A stretch of 45,940 nt of DNA from Lachnospiraceae bacterium UBA7179 (GTDB taxonomy: Bacteria > Bacillota > Clostridia > Lachnospirales > Lachnospiraceae), in the NCBI GenBank assembly GCA_002491195.1, contig DKVL01000032.1, positions 1,098-47,037 of the forward strand, in the 5' to 3' direction. Shown here in pieces: positions 34,881-43,007 of this stretch; positions within the stretch are counted from its first letter, which is position 1, and every line of letters starts with the position of its first letter. Below the pieces are notes generated by a model. That model had not been told where the DNA came from, made no database searches, and was given only the letters and a program-made list of their open reading frames with translations. Both the position numbers and the translations under genes were made by a program.

Positions 34881-34909
34881 TTATAAAGCATTAATTAAAA
34901 AAACTTCAA
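34881..34909 (-). promoter_or_regulatory. Possible hybrid promoter: -35 in IS4 end, -10 in host DNA
   Basis: Reading leftwards out of the element, TTGAAG (34909-34904, in the inverted repeat) and TTATAA (34886-34881, host DNA) are 17 bases apart, directed at the gene starting at 34809. A separate host promoter with TAAAAT nearer the gene is also possible. Confidence 0.4.
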
Positions 34910-34992
34910 TTAGTCTTTTGGACAAGTTTTCAAAAATCTGCTATAATAATGGGAAATTTCCATTATATTATATACCAAAGAAGAGGTGGCTC

Positions 34993-36375
34993 ATGATTCA
35001 GATATGTCGAAAAGATAAGGAAAAAGTTTACGAAGCGATCCGCACAGGAAAAATAGATACGGCAGAAATGTCATTCCCCAATCTGATAGATGACATCATC
35101 CTTACATTGAAAAAACGGGGACTTACAGATCTTCTTGCACAGGCCCTGCCGGACAAACGCAGGGATAACAGCCACATTCCTTTTGACATCCTTCTGTGCC
35201 TTGCCGTTGCTGCCAAGCTCAAATGTAAAACCAGTCTTACAGATGTCCCTTTTGCCGTAACAGAGGCAGAACTTCTGGCTGAACTGGGCTGGAATATCTG
35301 GGATAATGAGCGGGATGTGAATGAAGGACTTTTTTCAGAAAGCGTGATGCGCAGGCTCATTGCGAAATACGATAGTGGGGAATGGGTATCCTTCTATAAC
35401 GATTATATACAGAAACATCTGATGAAAGAACTGGATATCCAGCCATGTATCCACATATTGGACTGCACAAAGGTTCTTGTTAACCTGGATAATGAGAATT
35501 ATGAAAATTCTTCCGTGGTAAAGATAGACGGTGAAAACATGCGCGGATATAAACTCGGTGTCCTAAGAGGTGTCCTGGATGATTCAGGAATAGCGGAAGA
35601 AGTCGTGTTTGGAACACTTAAGACCCATGACATGGAACAATGCAGGGAGATGCTTATGAACACTTCCTGTTTCCATGAAAATGACATTCTGATTAATGAC
35701 AGGGGATTCCTGTCACGGGAGATGATAAACTATTTAAAGATAGTCCGCGGAGTAGACACTTATGTTCCTGCCAGGGAGAACATGATCATCTACCAGGATG
35801 CCGTAAAACTGGCCGTCGCCAGTGGAAAATGGCAGAAGCACCCAAACCGCAAAAGGAAGGAACAGGAGATCCAGCTGGTGACAAACCTGGGGCCATTATG
35901 GGAAAGCGATGAGCCAGCAAAAGATGTCCCCGTTAATGCCTGCGTGGTGCATGATAAAAAAACAGACAACTATTTTGTATTTATGACGACAGACACTGAT
36001 AAGACAGCGCGGCAGATCATAAATACCTACGAACTGCGTCCGGAAATCGAAGAGGATTTCCGCCAGATGAAAGACTTCTGGAAACTGGAGGATTTCAAAA
36101 GCACAAAATACAACTATATTACTTATCACATCATAATGACACTGATAGGATACCTCTATTTTCAAATATACAAAAACCTGGACGAAGGAAAAAGATATTC
36201 AGGGAAATCCCTGCCGGTCGTAGTGAAAAACTACAAGGAGACCAGGTCTAAATCCGTCATTATATATGTCGGGCAGTATTTTGGTATTTTTCCTTTCCTT
36301 GAATTGTTACAGATCTATGCAGAATGCACTTTAGAAGTACGACGACTTCTTGATCCGATCCTGGCTAAAGTATAG
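34993..36375 (+). CDS. IS4-family DDE transposase
   Basis: A 460-residue transposase. ATG 34993 is chosen since AGAGGTGGCTC precedes it and the frame further upstream crosses the IS end into the antisense of tsaC. The DDE residues are visible: D in HILDCTKVLVN, D in ILINDRGFLS, and E in YELRPEIEEDFRQMK, which fits the IS4 family Y-(2)-R-(3)-E-(6)-K signature exactly. The frame is intact and the ends are preserved, so it may still be active. Confidence 0.9.
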   Translation: MIQICRKDKEKVYEAIRTGKIDTAEMSFPNLIDDIILTLKKRGLTDLLAQALPDKRRDNSHIPFDILLCLAVAAKLKCKTSLTDVPFAVTEAELLAELGWNIWDNERDVNEGLFSESVMRRLIAKYDSGEWVSFYNDYIQKHLMKELDIQPCIHILDCTKVLVNLDNENYENSSVVKIDGENMRGYKLGVLRGVLDDSGIAEEVVFGTLKTHDMEQCREMLMNTSCFHENDILINDRGFLSREMINYLKIVRGVDTYVPARENMIIYQDAVKLAVASGKWQKHPNRKRKEQEIQLVTNLGPLWESDEPAKDVPVNACVVHDKKTDNYFVFMTTDTDKTARQIINTYELRPEIEEDFRQMKDFWKLEDFKSTKYNYITYHIIMTLIGYLYFQIYKNLDEGKRYSGKSLPVVVKNYKETRSKSVIIYVGQYFGIFPFLELLQIYAECTLEVRRLLDPILAKV

Positions 36376-36376
36376 C

Positions 36377-36404
36377 AGGCTTTTGGAGTTATCCCCAAAA
36401 GCCT
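36377..36404 (+). terminator. Transposase terminator within the IS4 right end
   Basis: AGGCTTTTGG (36377-36386) pairs with CCAAAAGCCT (36395-36404). The right arm is part of the terminal inverted repeat, so the same bases serve both as IS end and hairpin. Confidence 0.6.
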
Positions 36405-36451
36405 AATTGAAGTAAAAAAATTGTAACATATTGTAATAACCAGGAACCAGT

Positions 36452-37186
36452 CTATTTGTTGATCACCTGCATAATGCCCATATAAATCCCCCACGCCACC
36501 TTTTCCTGATAGTCATCCTGCGTCAGAAGCTGCGCTTCTGTGGGATTGCTCATAAAGGCGCACTCAACGATCACGATCGGTACTGATGTCTTCTTGAGCA
36601 GATAATAGCTGCCATTGTCCTTTGCCACGCGTTCTTTCCTGGGTTTCAGCGTCCTGATCATCTGTGCCTGCATAATTTCCGCCGCGTCCTTACTTTTCAC
36701 GGAATCTTTGTAATAAAATACCTGCACTCCTGTAACCGAGGAATCCGGATAGCTGTTCTGATGAATACTGACTGCAAGTGCCGGCTTTGCTTCCTCAATG
36801 ATCGCAAGACGATTTTTCATATCAACAACTTTTTTGTTGGAATCCGTCTCTGTGTACAATCCGCTGTCATCTGTCCTTGTCATAACGACATTAATGCCGT
36901 TTTCCTTGAGGTTACGCTCGAGCTTGAGGGCGATTGCAAGGTTGATATCCTTTTCCAATGCGTTGTTGATGCCAATTTTGCCCGGATCGATCCCTCCATG
37001 TCCAGCGTCTACCACGATTGTGATCTCATCGCCGTTTTTCTGATATACCTTTCTTGTATTCTCCTCTATTGTACTCACAAACTGCACGGACTCACCCGCA
37101 ACGAAAATCATTGCCAATACCAGCAGCACTGTTAATATTTTTGTCGTAACATTTCCATACTTTGCATCCATATTTTTTACCCACAT
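36452..37186 (-). CDS. N-acetylmuramoyl-L-alanine amidase (Amidase_3), membrane-anchored
   Basis: A 244-residue zinc amidase that splits the MurNAc-L-Ala bond of peptidoglycan outside the cell. One N-terminal membrane segment or uncleaved signal lies at about 16-32 (ILTVLLVLAMIFVAGE). The zinc ligands are seen in IVVDAGHGGIDPG, NALEKDIN and SIHQNSYPD, with the catalytic Glu in IVIVECAFMSN. The size is like CwlD. Either ATG 37186 or ATG 37171 may start; neither has a strong ribosome binding site. It stands alone between an IS4 element and a palindromic repeat. Confidence 0.92.
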   Translation of the reverse strand: MWVKNMDAKYGNVTTKILTVLLVLAMIFVAGESVQFVSTIEENTRKVYQKNGDEITIVVDAGHGGIDPGKIGINNALEKDINLAIALKLERNLKENGINVVMTRTDDSGLYTETDSNKKVVDMKNRLAIIEEAKPALAVSIHQNSYPDSSVTGVQVFYYKDSVKSKDAAEIMQAQMIRTLKPRKERVAKDNGSYYLLKKTSVPIVIVECAFMSNPTEAQLLTQDDYQEKVAWGIYMGIMQVINK

Positions 37187-37234
37187 ATATGTGCTCTATA
37201 AATAATATGTCACAGAAATTTTTTCCATGCCTGC

Positions 37235-37389
37235 TACTGTTCACTTCGTTCCAGTAACGGACAAAAATCCATTTGCAAAACGTACTTCGTTTGTCGCGCA
37301 AATGGATTTTTGCCTGCAGCCACTGCGTTTTCGTACGTGGCTTGTAAAGCCATAATCAGCAGTGTATGCTAAGTCCTGTGTGAACAGTA
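37235..37389. repeat. 155-bp palindromic element
   Basis: TACTGTTCAC at 37235-37244 and its exact inverse GTGAACAGTA at 37380-37389 bound the segment. Inside, CAAAAATCCATTTGC (37262-37276) pairs perfectly with GCAAATGGATTTTTG (37298-37312), a 15-bp stem, and CAGCCACTGCG/CGTGGCTTG forms a weaker second hairpin. There is no coding potential. It resembles a REP/MITE-type intergenic element. Apart from this and the small gene that follows, 37187-37777 holds only promoters. Confidence 0.65.
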
Positions 37390-37429
37390 ACCCCAAAACT
37401 TCAATGCTCGTGTAAATGCGCAGTTCTTA

Positions 37430-37458
37430 TTGAAATTGTAATGCATATATGGTAAAAT
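37430..37458 (+). promoter_or_regulatory. Promoter of the 30-aa membrane peptide gene
   Basis: TTGAAA (37430-37435) and TAAAAT (37453-37458) are separated by 17 bases, about 35 bases before the ATG at 37495. Confidence 0.6.
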
Positions 37459-37494
37459 CAAGTCATATTATGACGGATTGGAGGTGTGAAAGAA

Positions 37495-37587
37495 ATGTAC
37501 GAGACCTTGGAGATCATCCTCACCATCGCCTTCGTTGTGGTGGCTGGTATCGCCATCTATCAGGCGATTAAAAAAAAGAAGAAATAA
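37495..37587 (+). CDS. 30-residue single-span membrane peptide
   Basis: A complete miniature gene: GGAGGTG at 37480-37486, ATG 10 bases later, 30 codons, TAA, then a strong terminator at 37592-37620. The peptide has a short acidic N-terminus (MYETLE), one hydrophobic segment (IILTIAFVVVAGIAIY) and a Lys-rich end (QAIKKKKK). Size, charge pattern and isolated position resemble holin-like type I toxin peptides and small membrane regulators. No antisense RNA promoter was obvious on the other strand, so a toxin role is only a possibility. A promoter, ribosome binding site and terminator all fitting make a real gene likely. Confidence 0.75.
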   Translation: MYETLEIILTIAFVVVAGIAIYQAIKKKKK

Positions 37588-37591
37588 GTTG

Positions 37592-37620
37592 ATCAGCGGT
37601 TGCTTCATCCGCTGATTTTT
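37592..37620 (+). terminator. Terminator of the small peptide gene
   Basis: ATCAGCGG (37592-37599) pairs perfectly with CCGCTGAT (37609-37616), followed by TTTTTATAT. Confidence 0.85.
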
Positions 37621-37704
37621 ATATAATCCAGAACCTATTACACGTCTCTATTTTATGCAATAACTACAATATTATCCAAAAAAAGTCAACCATTTAAGAA
37701 AAAT

Positions 37705-37733
37705 TTGACAAATATAACAAAAAAAGGTATGAT
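37705..37733 (+). promoter_or_regulatory. Consensus promoter of the chemotaxis receptor gene
   Basis: TTGACA (37705-37710) and TATGAT (37728-37733) are 17 bases apart, about 45 bases before the ATG at 37778. Confidence 0.75.
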
Positions 37734-37777
37734 AATAATATCCTTTTGTTTGTATTTTTATGAGAGAGAGGTGTTTT

Positions 37778-39256
37778 ATGGATTTAACAGTTTTAAAAGA
37801 AGAAGAAAAACGGATGAACCTAATCCTTTTTCTGTTCCTGGATGTCATACCAGTTGTCGCATTTATCTATGTTTTTCTTTTTAACGGCGGACATGCGCGG
37901 GACGCTGTCGTCCTGATCATGGTAGGTTGTAGTCTGGTAATCAAGCTGTTGGAAAAGGCGCTTGGAGGATACGCCAAATATCTCTATATTTCCGTTCTTC
38001 CCATCGTTGGTGCCGTGACAATCATCGCTGGCACGCCTGCCTGTTTCGGAGCGATGGTAGAAGCCTATTTCCTGATCTTGTTTCTGGCGGTCCCCTATTA
38101 TGACCTGTCTGTCATAAAAGTCTGTGTCGCCTCAACCGTGCTTGTCAACGCGGCAGGCATGATCTTCTTCCCTGGAGCATATTTTGCCATGTACACACTC
38201 TCCATCTGGATCTTTATCCTGATGGTATATGCGCTTGCAGTCATCGTTGCTGTATTTATCGTCATGCGCGCACATTCACTGTTTTCCACAGTGGAACAGA
38301 AAGAATCGCAGGAGGAAGCCCTACTCCAGGAAGTCAGAAATGCATTTGACGGACTACAGCAATCCTCCGCAAGAATCAATGACGCCCTGCAGGAATTTGG
38401 CAAAACCACAACCGGCATTGCAGCATCCACAGCGGAAATCTCCAACAGCGCGGACCTTCAGATCGATCAGGTAAAGGGAAGCCTTGAAATCTTCAACGAC
38501 TTAAACAACAAGATCACAAACTCCGAAGACCGTGTTGCAAAAACTGTAGAAAACATGCAGCAGTTAAAAGAAAAAAATGACAACGGAATCAAAGCAATCG
38601 AACAGCTGTCGCAGAAGTTTGAAGAAAACATAACATCCACCAAGGTAGCTTCAGAGGGCATCACACTGCTGGCACAGAAATCCAGCTCCATCGGCGAAAT
38701 CATTGAAAGCATCAGCCAGATTGCAAAACAGACCAATCTCCTGGCCCTGAACGCAGCGATCGAAGCCGCCAGAGCCGGTGAGGCAGGAAAAGGATTTGCT
38801 GTCGTGGCGGACGAGATCAACTCCCTGTCTGCGGAATCCGCATCGGCAACGCAGAAGATCGACACGATCCTGAAAGATGTCATCGCAAGTGTCGCCGATA
38901 TCAACAAAGTGATCGATAACAACACTGCCATTGCCATGAAATCCAGCGAGCAGCTCGAGGACACTGTAAAGATCTTCGAAACAATGCTCAACTCTTCTGA
39001 GGAAGTCATCTCTGTCACCAGTCTGTTGCAGAATGATCTGGAAAATATTGTATCCATCAAGGACAAACTGCTTGATGCCATGCAGAGTGTAGAGGACATC
39101 TCACAGCAGTCCGTGCAGAACACGACAGATATCAGCGCCTCCACCGAGGAACAGGCTGCCGGCATCGAAAATATCCTCCGATTTATGGAAGATGTGCAGA
39201 GCAATATGGACAGGCTCGCTGCCGTTCTGAACACAGGCGTCAAACCATCCCTGTAA
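37778..39256 (+). CDS. Methyl-accepting chemotaxis protein without periplasmic sensor
   Basis: A 492-residue receptor. Five or six membrane segments occupy residues 12-165, with short loops and no Cache or other extracellular sensing domain. The cytoplasmic signalling part has the conserved hairpin tip IAKQTNLLALNAAIEAARAGE, followed by GKGFAVVADEI, which contacts CheA and CheW. The sensing mode may be intramembrane or cytoplasmic. ATG 37778 is chosen because GAGAGAGG lies just upstream; the earlier ATG 37760 is part of that region. No other chemotaxis genes are in the window. A strong promoter and a terminator make it a single-gene transcript. Confidence 0.93.
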   Translation: MDLTVLKEEEKRMNLILFLFLDVIPVVAFIYVFLFNGGHARDAVVLIMVGCSLVIKLLEKALGGYAKYLYISVLPIVGAVTIIAGTPACFGAMVEAYFLILFLAVPYYDLSVIKVCVASTVLVNAAGMIFFPGAYFAMYTLSIWIFILMVYALAVIVAVFIVMRAHSLFSTVEQKESQEEALLQEVRNAFDGLQQSSARINDALQEFGKTTTGIAASTAEISNSADLQIDQVKGSLEIFNDLNNKITNSEDRVAKTVENMQQLKEKNDNGIKAIEQLSQKFEENITSTKVASEGITLLAQKSSSIGEIIESISQIAKQTNLLALNAAIEAARAGEAGKGFAVVADEINSLSAESASATQKIDTILKDVIASVADINKVIDNNTAIAMKSSEQLEDTVKIFETMLNSSEEVISVTSLLQNDLENIVSIKDKLLDAMQSVEDISQQSVQNTTDISASTEEQAAGIENILRFMEDVQSNMDRLAAVLNTGVKPSL

Positions 39257-39288
39257 GAATGCATCAAAAAAGAAAAATAATTCTATTC

Positions 39289-39343
39289 AAAAAGCTCCAC
39301 GGAAATACAGTTCATAGAACCATGTATTCCCGCAGAGCTTTTT
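39289..39343. terminator. Bidirectional terminator between convergent genes
   Basis: AAAAAGCTC with GGAAATACA on the left pairs with TGTATTCC and GAGCTTTTT on the right, a long stem with A and T tracts at both ends. It can stop the receptor transcript and the leftward gene at 39368. Confidence 0.8.
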
Positions 39344-39367
39344 CTCAGAGTATGTCCGAAAAATACT

Positions 39368-39976
39368 CTAATCCGAAACCACACATATCTTCAAATTCTG
39401 AACAACAGCCGTCTCGTCCGAAAGATTCACAATATACGGAAAATATACCCCACTCTCTTTAATCTCTATATCGCCATTATAAAGATACTGTTCACCCTCG
39501 GCTGCGTACTGGCATTCAACCGGCTCTGTAGTCTTTTGATCCCTGGCATACCCTACACACGCTTTGTCCGCTTCGCAGTCCGCCATCACAAACTCAAAGT
39601 GAAGCTTCTCTCCGGCTTCCAGCTGCAACCCCTGCTCATATGCAAAAAACAGCGCCATTGTATTGGCATATGAATAGGCGGATTGTGCATAATAGTCATC
39701 TGTCGCTGCTCCAGGAACATCATACAAAATGGTAATGCCATATTTGCTTCTGATCCTCTGTTCTGTGAGCCAGCTCAGAACTCTGCTGTCAAACTTCTCT
39801 GGAATATACTGCGGCGGAATCTCGCCAGAGTTCAGCACAAATCCCTGATGCAGGTTGGACGGCAGCGATGTGCTCTTAACATACACAACTGAAACAGTGC
39901 CTGCGAGCAGTATTATTGCCGCTATCACAGCAAAAACAGATCTCTTTGGTTTGAATTGGATTTTTCCCATTACCAT
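39368..39976 (-). CDS. Membrane-anchored protein of unknown function
   Basis: About 202 residues from ATG 39976, chosen because AGGAG lies 8 bases upstream (Met35 of the longer frame is two codons on). After MGKIQFKPKR comes one membrane segment (SVFAVIAAIILLAGTVSVVYV), then an external domain of about 170 residues with a possible Cys pair around MADCEADKACVGY. The C-terminal part is beta-rich (GVYFPYIVNLSDETAVVQNL). I do not recognise the family. It follows a 3' fragment of another exported protein by 17 bp, so the two were probably an operon before the upstream part was lost. Confidence 0.65.
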   Translation of the reverse strand: MVMGKIQFKPKRSVFAVIAAIILLAGTVSVVYVKSTSLPSNLHQGFVLNSGEIPPQYIPEKFDSRVLSWLTEQRIRSKYGITILYDVPGAATDDYYAQSAYSYANTMALFFAYEQGLQLEAGEKLHFEFVMADCEADKACVGYARDQKTTEPVECQYAAEGEQYLYNGDIEIKESGVYFPYIVNLSDETAVVQNLKICVVSD

Positions 39977-39993
39977 ACCTATACTCCTATCCT

Positions 39994-40293
39994 TTATTGC
40001 CCCTGAAATAACGCCCACGTCACTGTTGTCGGATACGATGACAGATTTCGTATAAAGAAAATCCCTTCCCACGGATAGCCATACTGATTATTGTACGTAT
40101 GTGTCAATCCTCCTGTCTCATAACTTGATTCATAATTATATATTGGCAGTCCTATGTTTGACTCGATTAACAACCCAATCTTAACACTTGGCGATACACC
40201 TACATCAATACGATTGGCGCCTTCATAAACTGTTACAAACCATCCTATTCTTCCATTTGCCGGAATGGTCATATCGGTACTGGAGTATGTTTC
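39994..40293 (-). pseudogene. 3' fragment of a secreted-type protein
   Basis: The frame is open from about 40293 to the stop at 39994. It reads ETYSSTDMTIPANGRIGWFV, then VDVGVSPSVKIG-like beta-strand sequence, ending TTVTWALFQGQ. It has a beta-sandwich look and no start region, signal peptide or ribosome binding site. It breaks off where the M56 peptidase frame begins on the other strand, so both are probably cut at one rearrangement junction near 40275-40295. Confidence 0.5.
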
Positions 40294-41279
40294 TAATTAT
40301 TCTGCGTCTGGCCGTTCCTCTTGAATTTTTTTTCACCCGTAACCTGCCGCTGCCAAAATTTCTTTCCTTCCTGATCGCCAAAGTCCTGCATCCCTATTGG
40401 GGGCACATATGTGTGTGGCACATTTTAATGATCATCTGGGGAGTTGGGATCGCATACAGACTGATTTGCTATATCAGGGAATACATTCATTTAATAAACT
40501 TTATTCACACCCGCACTATTAATGTAACAGACACAGAAAAATACCAGGAAATCATCCAAAAAATATGTGGCAATAAGAAAACACGAAACTTCCACGTATA
40601 TGAATCCTTTGAACTCTGCAGTCCCATGATCTGCGGAGTGATTCACCCCAAAATATTATTACCGCAACGGTTATCCCTTTCCGATGCCGACTTGAAACTG
40701 ATACTTTATCACGAAATATCACACTATGATCACGGAGACTTATTGTTGAAAATGATCACAGAACTCCTATGCATCGCATATTGGTGGAATCCCATATGCG
40801 CGCTTCTGAAGCGGCAGGTCAATATCATATTGGAAATCAGGATTGACCATGAGCTTTCCGCCTCCTCCGAGGAACAAAAGCTTGCCTATTACAACTGTCT
40901 GCTTGACACCGCCAGGTACGCAGTCAATGAGACCTTATCCCCGCCGCACATCATCCACTTCTGCAGGAATAGCCGTTCTATCTTGTACCGCCGCATTGAA
41001 ATCGGCTTACATCCATCCCAGCATCAATACGCAGGAGTAAAAATGGTGATCACTTCCTTATTAGCTGCTGCATATATTGTTTCTTACCTATTTATTTTAG
41101 AACCTATTTACATATCACCCGAAAACGAACAATCAACTGTCGGCACTATGTCACCCGATTTTTATTATATCGTAAATGACTACGGAACCTACGACATTTA
41201 CTATCAGGGAGAATATATTGAAACTGCTGACTCGTTAAAGTATTATATAGGCATACGCCAACTTAAGAAAGGAGATTAG
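40287..41279 (+). pseudogene. M56-family (BlaR1/MecR1-like) membrane peptidase, 5'-truncated
   Basis: From ATG 40287 the product has 330 residues: FLIILRLAVPLEF (a membrane segment), a second near WHILMIIWGVGIAYRLI, then the zinc peptidase core LILYHEISHYDHGDLLLK (HExxH) with WWNPICALLKRQ and a later EIRIDHELSAS, and a last membrane segment near VITSLLAAAYIVSYLF. M56 proteins normally have one more N-terminal helix and a ribosome binding site; here the frame instead runs back into DNA coding on the other strand. A BlaI/MecI repressor gene, its usual partner, is missing. It may still be expressed in shortened form. Its stop overlaps the end of the zinc permease gene by 4 bp. Confidence 0.65.
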
Positions 41280-42109
41280 CGCACCACTCTCCCGATCAGA
41301 CAGTTGAGCAGAAAGGCTGCGATGTCCGCGGCAACGATCGTCGATCCTACTGGTGTCGAGAAAAGAATCGACAGTATGATTCCCACAACCGCGCAGATGA
41401 CGGAGATCACCGTAGCGTAAATCACCACACCCTTAAAGTTCTGTACCACGCGCATCGCAGATAACGCCGGAAAAATGATCAGCGCAGAAATCAACAGTGA
41501 GCCGACAAGGTTCATCGCAAGCACGATGATCACCGCCGTGATGACTGCGATCAGATTGTTGTACACCCCCGCCTTCAGTCCTGTTGCCCGCGCAAAATTC
41601 TCGTCAAATGTAACTGCAAAAATGCGGTTATACAAAAAGATAAAGACTGCCATCACAATCAGCGACATGACCACGCACAGCCACACCTCTGCTTTGGTGA
41701 GCGTCAGGATCGAAGTCGAACCAAAGAGCGTGCTGCACACATCTCCCGATATATTCGCCGATGTGGAGAACAGATTCATCACAAGATACCCCACAGCAAG
41801 CGAACCGACCGAAAGCATGGCAATCGCCGCGTCACCATGAATCTTCGGGTTCTGCCCTGTCCTAAGAATCAATATCGCCGCAAGAACTGTCACCGGCATC
41901 ACCACGATCGATGTATTGCCAAGATCAAAAAGCGTTGCGACTGCCAGAGCTCCAAATGCCACATGGGACAGACCGTCGCCGATATAAGAAAAACGTTTTA
42001 ACACCAGCGTCACTCCAAGCAGTGACGAGCAGAGTGCAATCAGTGTTCCAACAATCAATGCATACCTCACAAAAGGGTAGGACAAATAAAACTGTAATGT
42101 CTGTAGCAC
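41276..42109 (-). CDS. Zinc/manganese-type ABC transporter permease
   Basis: A 277-residue ABC-3 family permease with seven to nine membrane segments and the family motif SYIGDGLSHVAFGALA near residue 40. It forms the channel of a metal uptake system with the ATPase at 42137 and the lipoprotein at 43008. GTG 42109 is chosen because GGAGG lies 8 bases upstream. Metal type follows from the His-rich binding protein and is more likely zinc than manganese. Confidence 0.92.
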   Translation of the reverse strand: MLQTLQFYLSYPFVRYALIVGTLIALCSSLLGVTLVLKRFSYIGDGLSHVAFGALAVATLFDLGNTSIVVMPVTVLAAILILRTGQNPKIHGDAAIAMLSVGSLAVGYLVMNLFSTSANISGDVCSTLFGSTSILTLTKAEVWLCVVMSLIVMAVFIFLYNRIFAVTFDENFARATGLKAGVYNNLIAVITAVIIVLAMNLVGSLLISALIIFPALSAMRVVQNFKGVVIYATVISVICAVVGIILSILFSTPVGSTIVAADIAAFLLNCLIGRVVR

Positions 42110-42136
42110 CTTTCATCCCTCCATTCAACCATAGAA

Positions 42137-42841
42137 TCACAAGTTTGCCGTGCCTCCAAGCTCCTTCCAGAAATCACTTCCGATATATGCCCCTGTTGTG
42201 CCGATAAAGGACTTCTCCTTCTCCACATGAAGAATATGGCTTGCATACTTCACTGCGGCGTGAATATCATGAGACACCATAATAATCGTCAGTCCTTCTT
42301 TGTTCAAATCCGTAATCAATTGATAAAATTCCAATGTCACCCTTGGATCCAGACCTGTCACCGGCTCGTCGAGCACCAGAAGTTTTGACGACGCACATAG
42401 CGCCCTCGCCAGAAGTACCCGTTGCTGCTGTCCTCCCGAGAGATTGCGGTAACATTCCTTTTTCAGATTCCAGATATCCATGCGCTTCATGTTTTGTTCT
42501 GCAAGTTTCTTTTGTTCCTTATGAAAAAACGGGCTCCACCCACATTTAGACAGCGTCCCCGACAATACGATCTCCCACACAGATGCGGGAAAATCCTTCT
42601 GAACAAATGTTTGTTGTGGAAGATAACCGATTTCATGCGCCTCCAGGCCGTCATCGTATCGAATACTGCCCCCCATCAGCGGTGTGAGTCCCAACAGTGT
42701 CTTCATCAGAGTGCTTTTTCCCGCACCGTTTTCTCCCACGATGCACAGATAATCTCCTTTTTCAACCGTGAAACTAATGTGCTCTGCCACCGGCGTTCCC
42801 TCATAACCCAATATCAGATTGTCACATATAATATAAGACAT
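42137..42841 (-). CDS. Zinc-type ABC transporter ATPase
   Basis: A 234-residue ATP-binding subunit with GENGAGKSTL (Walker A), YLPQQ (Q loop), LSGGQQQRVLLARAL (signature), LLVLDEPVTGLD (Walker B) and VSHDIHA (H loop). TAGGAGG lies upstream of the ATG. It is separated from the binding-protein gene by 166 bp containing repeat remnants, and from the permease gene by 27 bp. Confidence 0.94.
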   Translation of the reverse strand: MSYIICDNLILGYEGTPVAEHISFTVEKGDYLCIVGENGAGKSTLMKTLLGLTPLMGGSIRYDDGLEAHEIGYLPQQTFVQKDFPASVWEIVLSGTLSKCGWSPFFHKEQKKLAEQNMKRMDIWNLKKECYRNLSGGQQQRVLLARALCASSKLLVLDEPVTGLDPRVTLEFYQLITDLNKEGLTIIMVSHDIHAAVKYASHILHVEKEKSFIGTTGAYIGSDFWKELGGTANL

Positions 42842-42900
42842 TCTTACAGCCTCCTATCACATATTCCGCGTCAGTCTTACTGTTATCTCATCTTGAACAT

Positions 42901-42937
42901 AGCGTGTGTTTGAAAAATCATTCCTGCCATCTGGCAG
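42901..42937. repeat. Solo end of the palindromic TA-type MITE
   Basis: AGCGTGTGTTTGAAAAATC and the following TGCCATCTG match the terminal 30-odd bases of the MITE at 44114-44294 in reverse complement, with two differences. It lies in the gap between two genes of the zinc operon. Confidence 0.65.
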
Positions 42938-42946
42938 TAAGGAACT

Positions 42947-42991
42947 GTTAACAAATTACTCCTGCGCACTATTCAGTAGTAATTTATTAAC
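42947..42991. repeat. 13-14 bp inverted repeat in the zinc operon gap
   Basis: GTTAACAAATTACT (42947-42960) pairs with AGTAATTTATTAAC (42978-42991) with one mismatch; the loop is 17 bases and there is no T tract. It may act as an mRNA stability element, or be another small palindromic repeat. Confidence 0.55.
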
Positions 42992-43007
42992 AACTCCTAA
43001 GCACATT

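Larger units (their letters stand above)
34903..36413 (+). mobile_element. Complete IS4-family insertion sequence, about 1.5 kb
   Basis: Terminal inverted repeats begin ACTTCAATTAGTCTTTTGG on the left and ACTTCAATTAGGCTTTTGG (reverse complement of 36395-36413) on the right, one mismatch in 19. One transposase gene fills the element. It is inserted in an A-tract (six A bases at the left, seven at the right), which hides the target duplication. It splits the region between the amidase and tsaC genes. A 33-bp piece of its transposase gene also lies at 11509-11541, so the family has been active more than once here. Confidence 0.85.

Noticed and set aside
33946..34992. An open frame continuous with the IS4 transposase extends 350 codons upstream on the plus strand
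   Set aside because: It is the antisense of the Sua5/TsaC gene and crosses the IS left end; the transposase has its own ATG and ribosome binding site at 34993.
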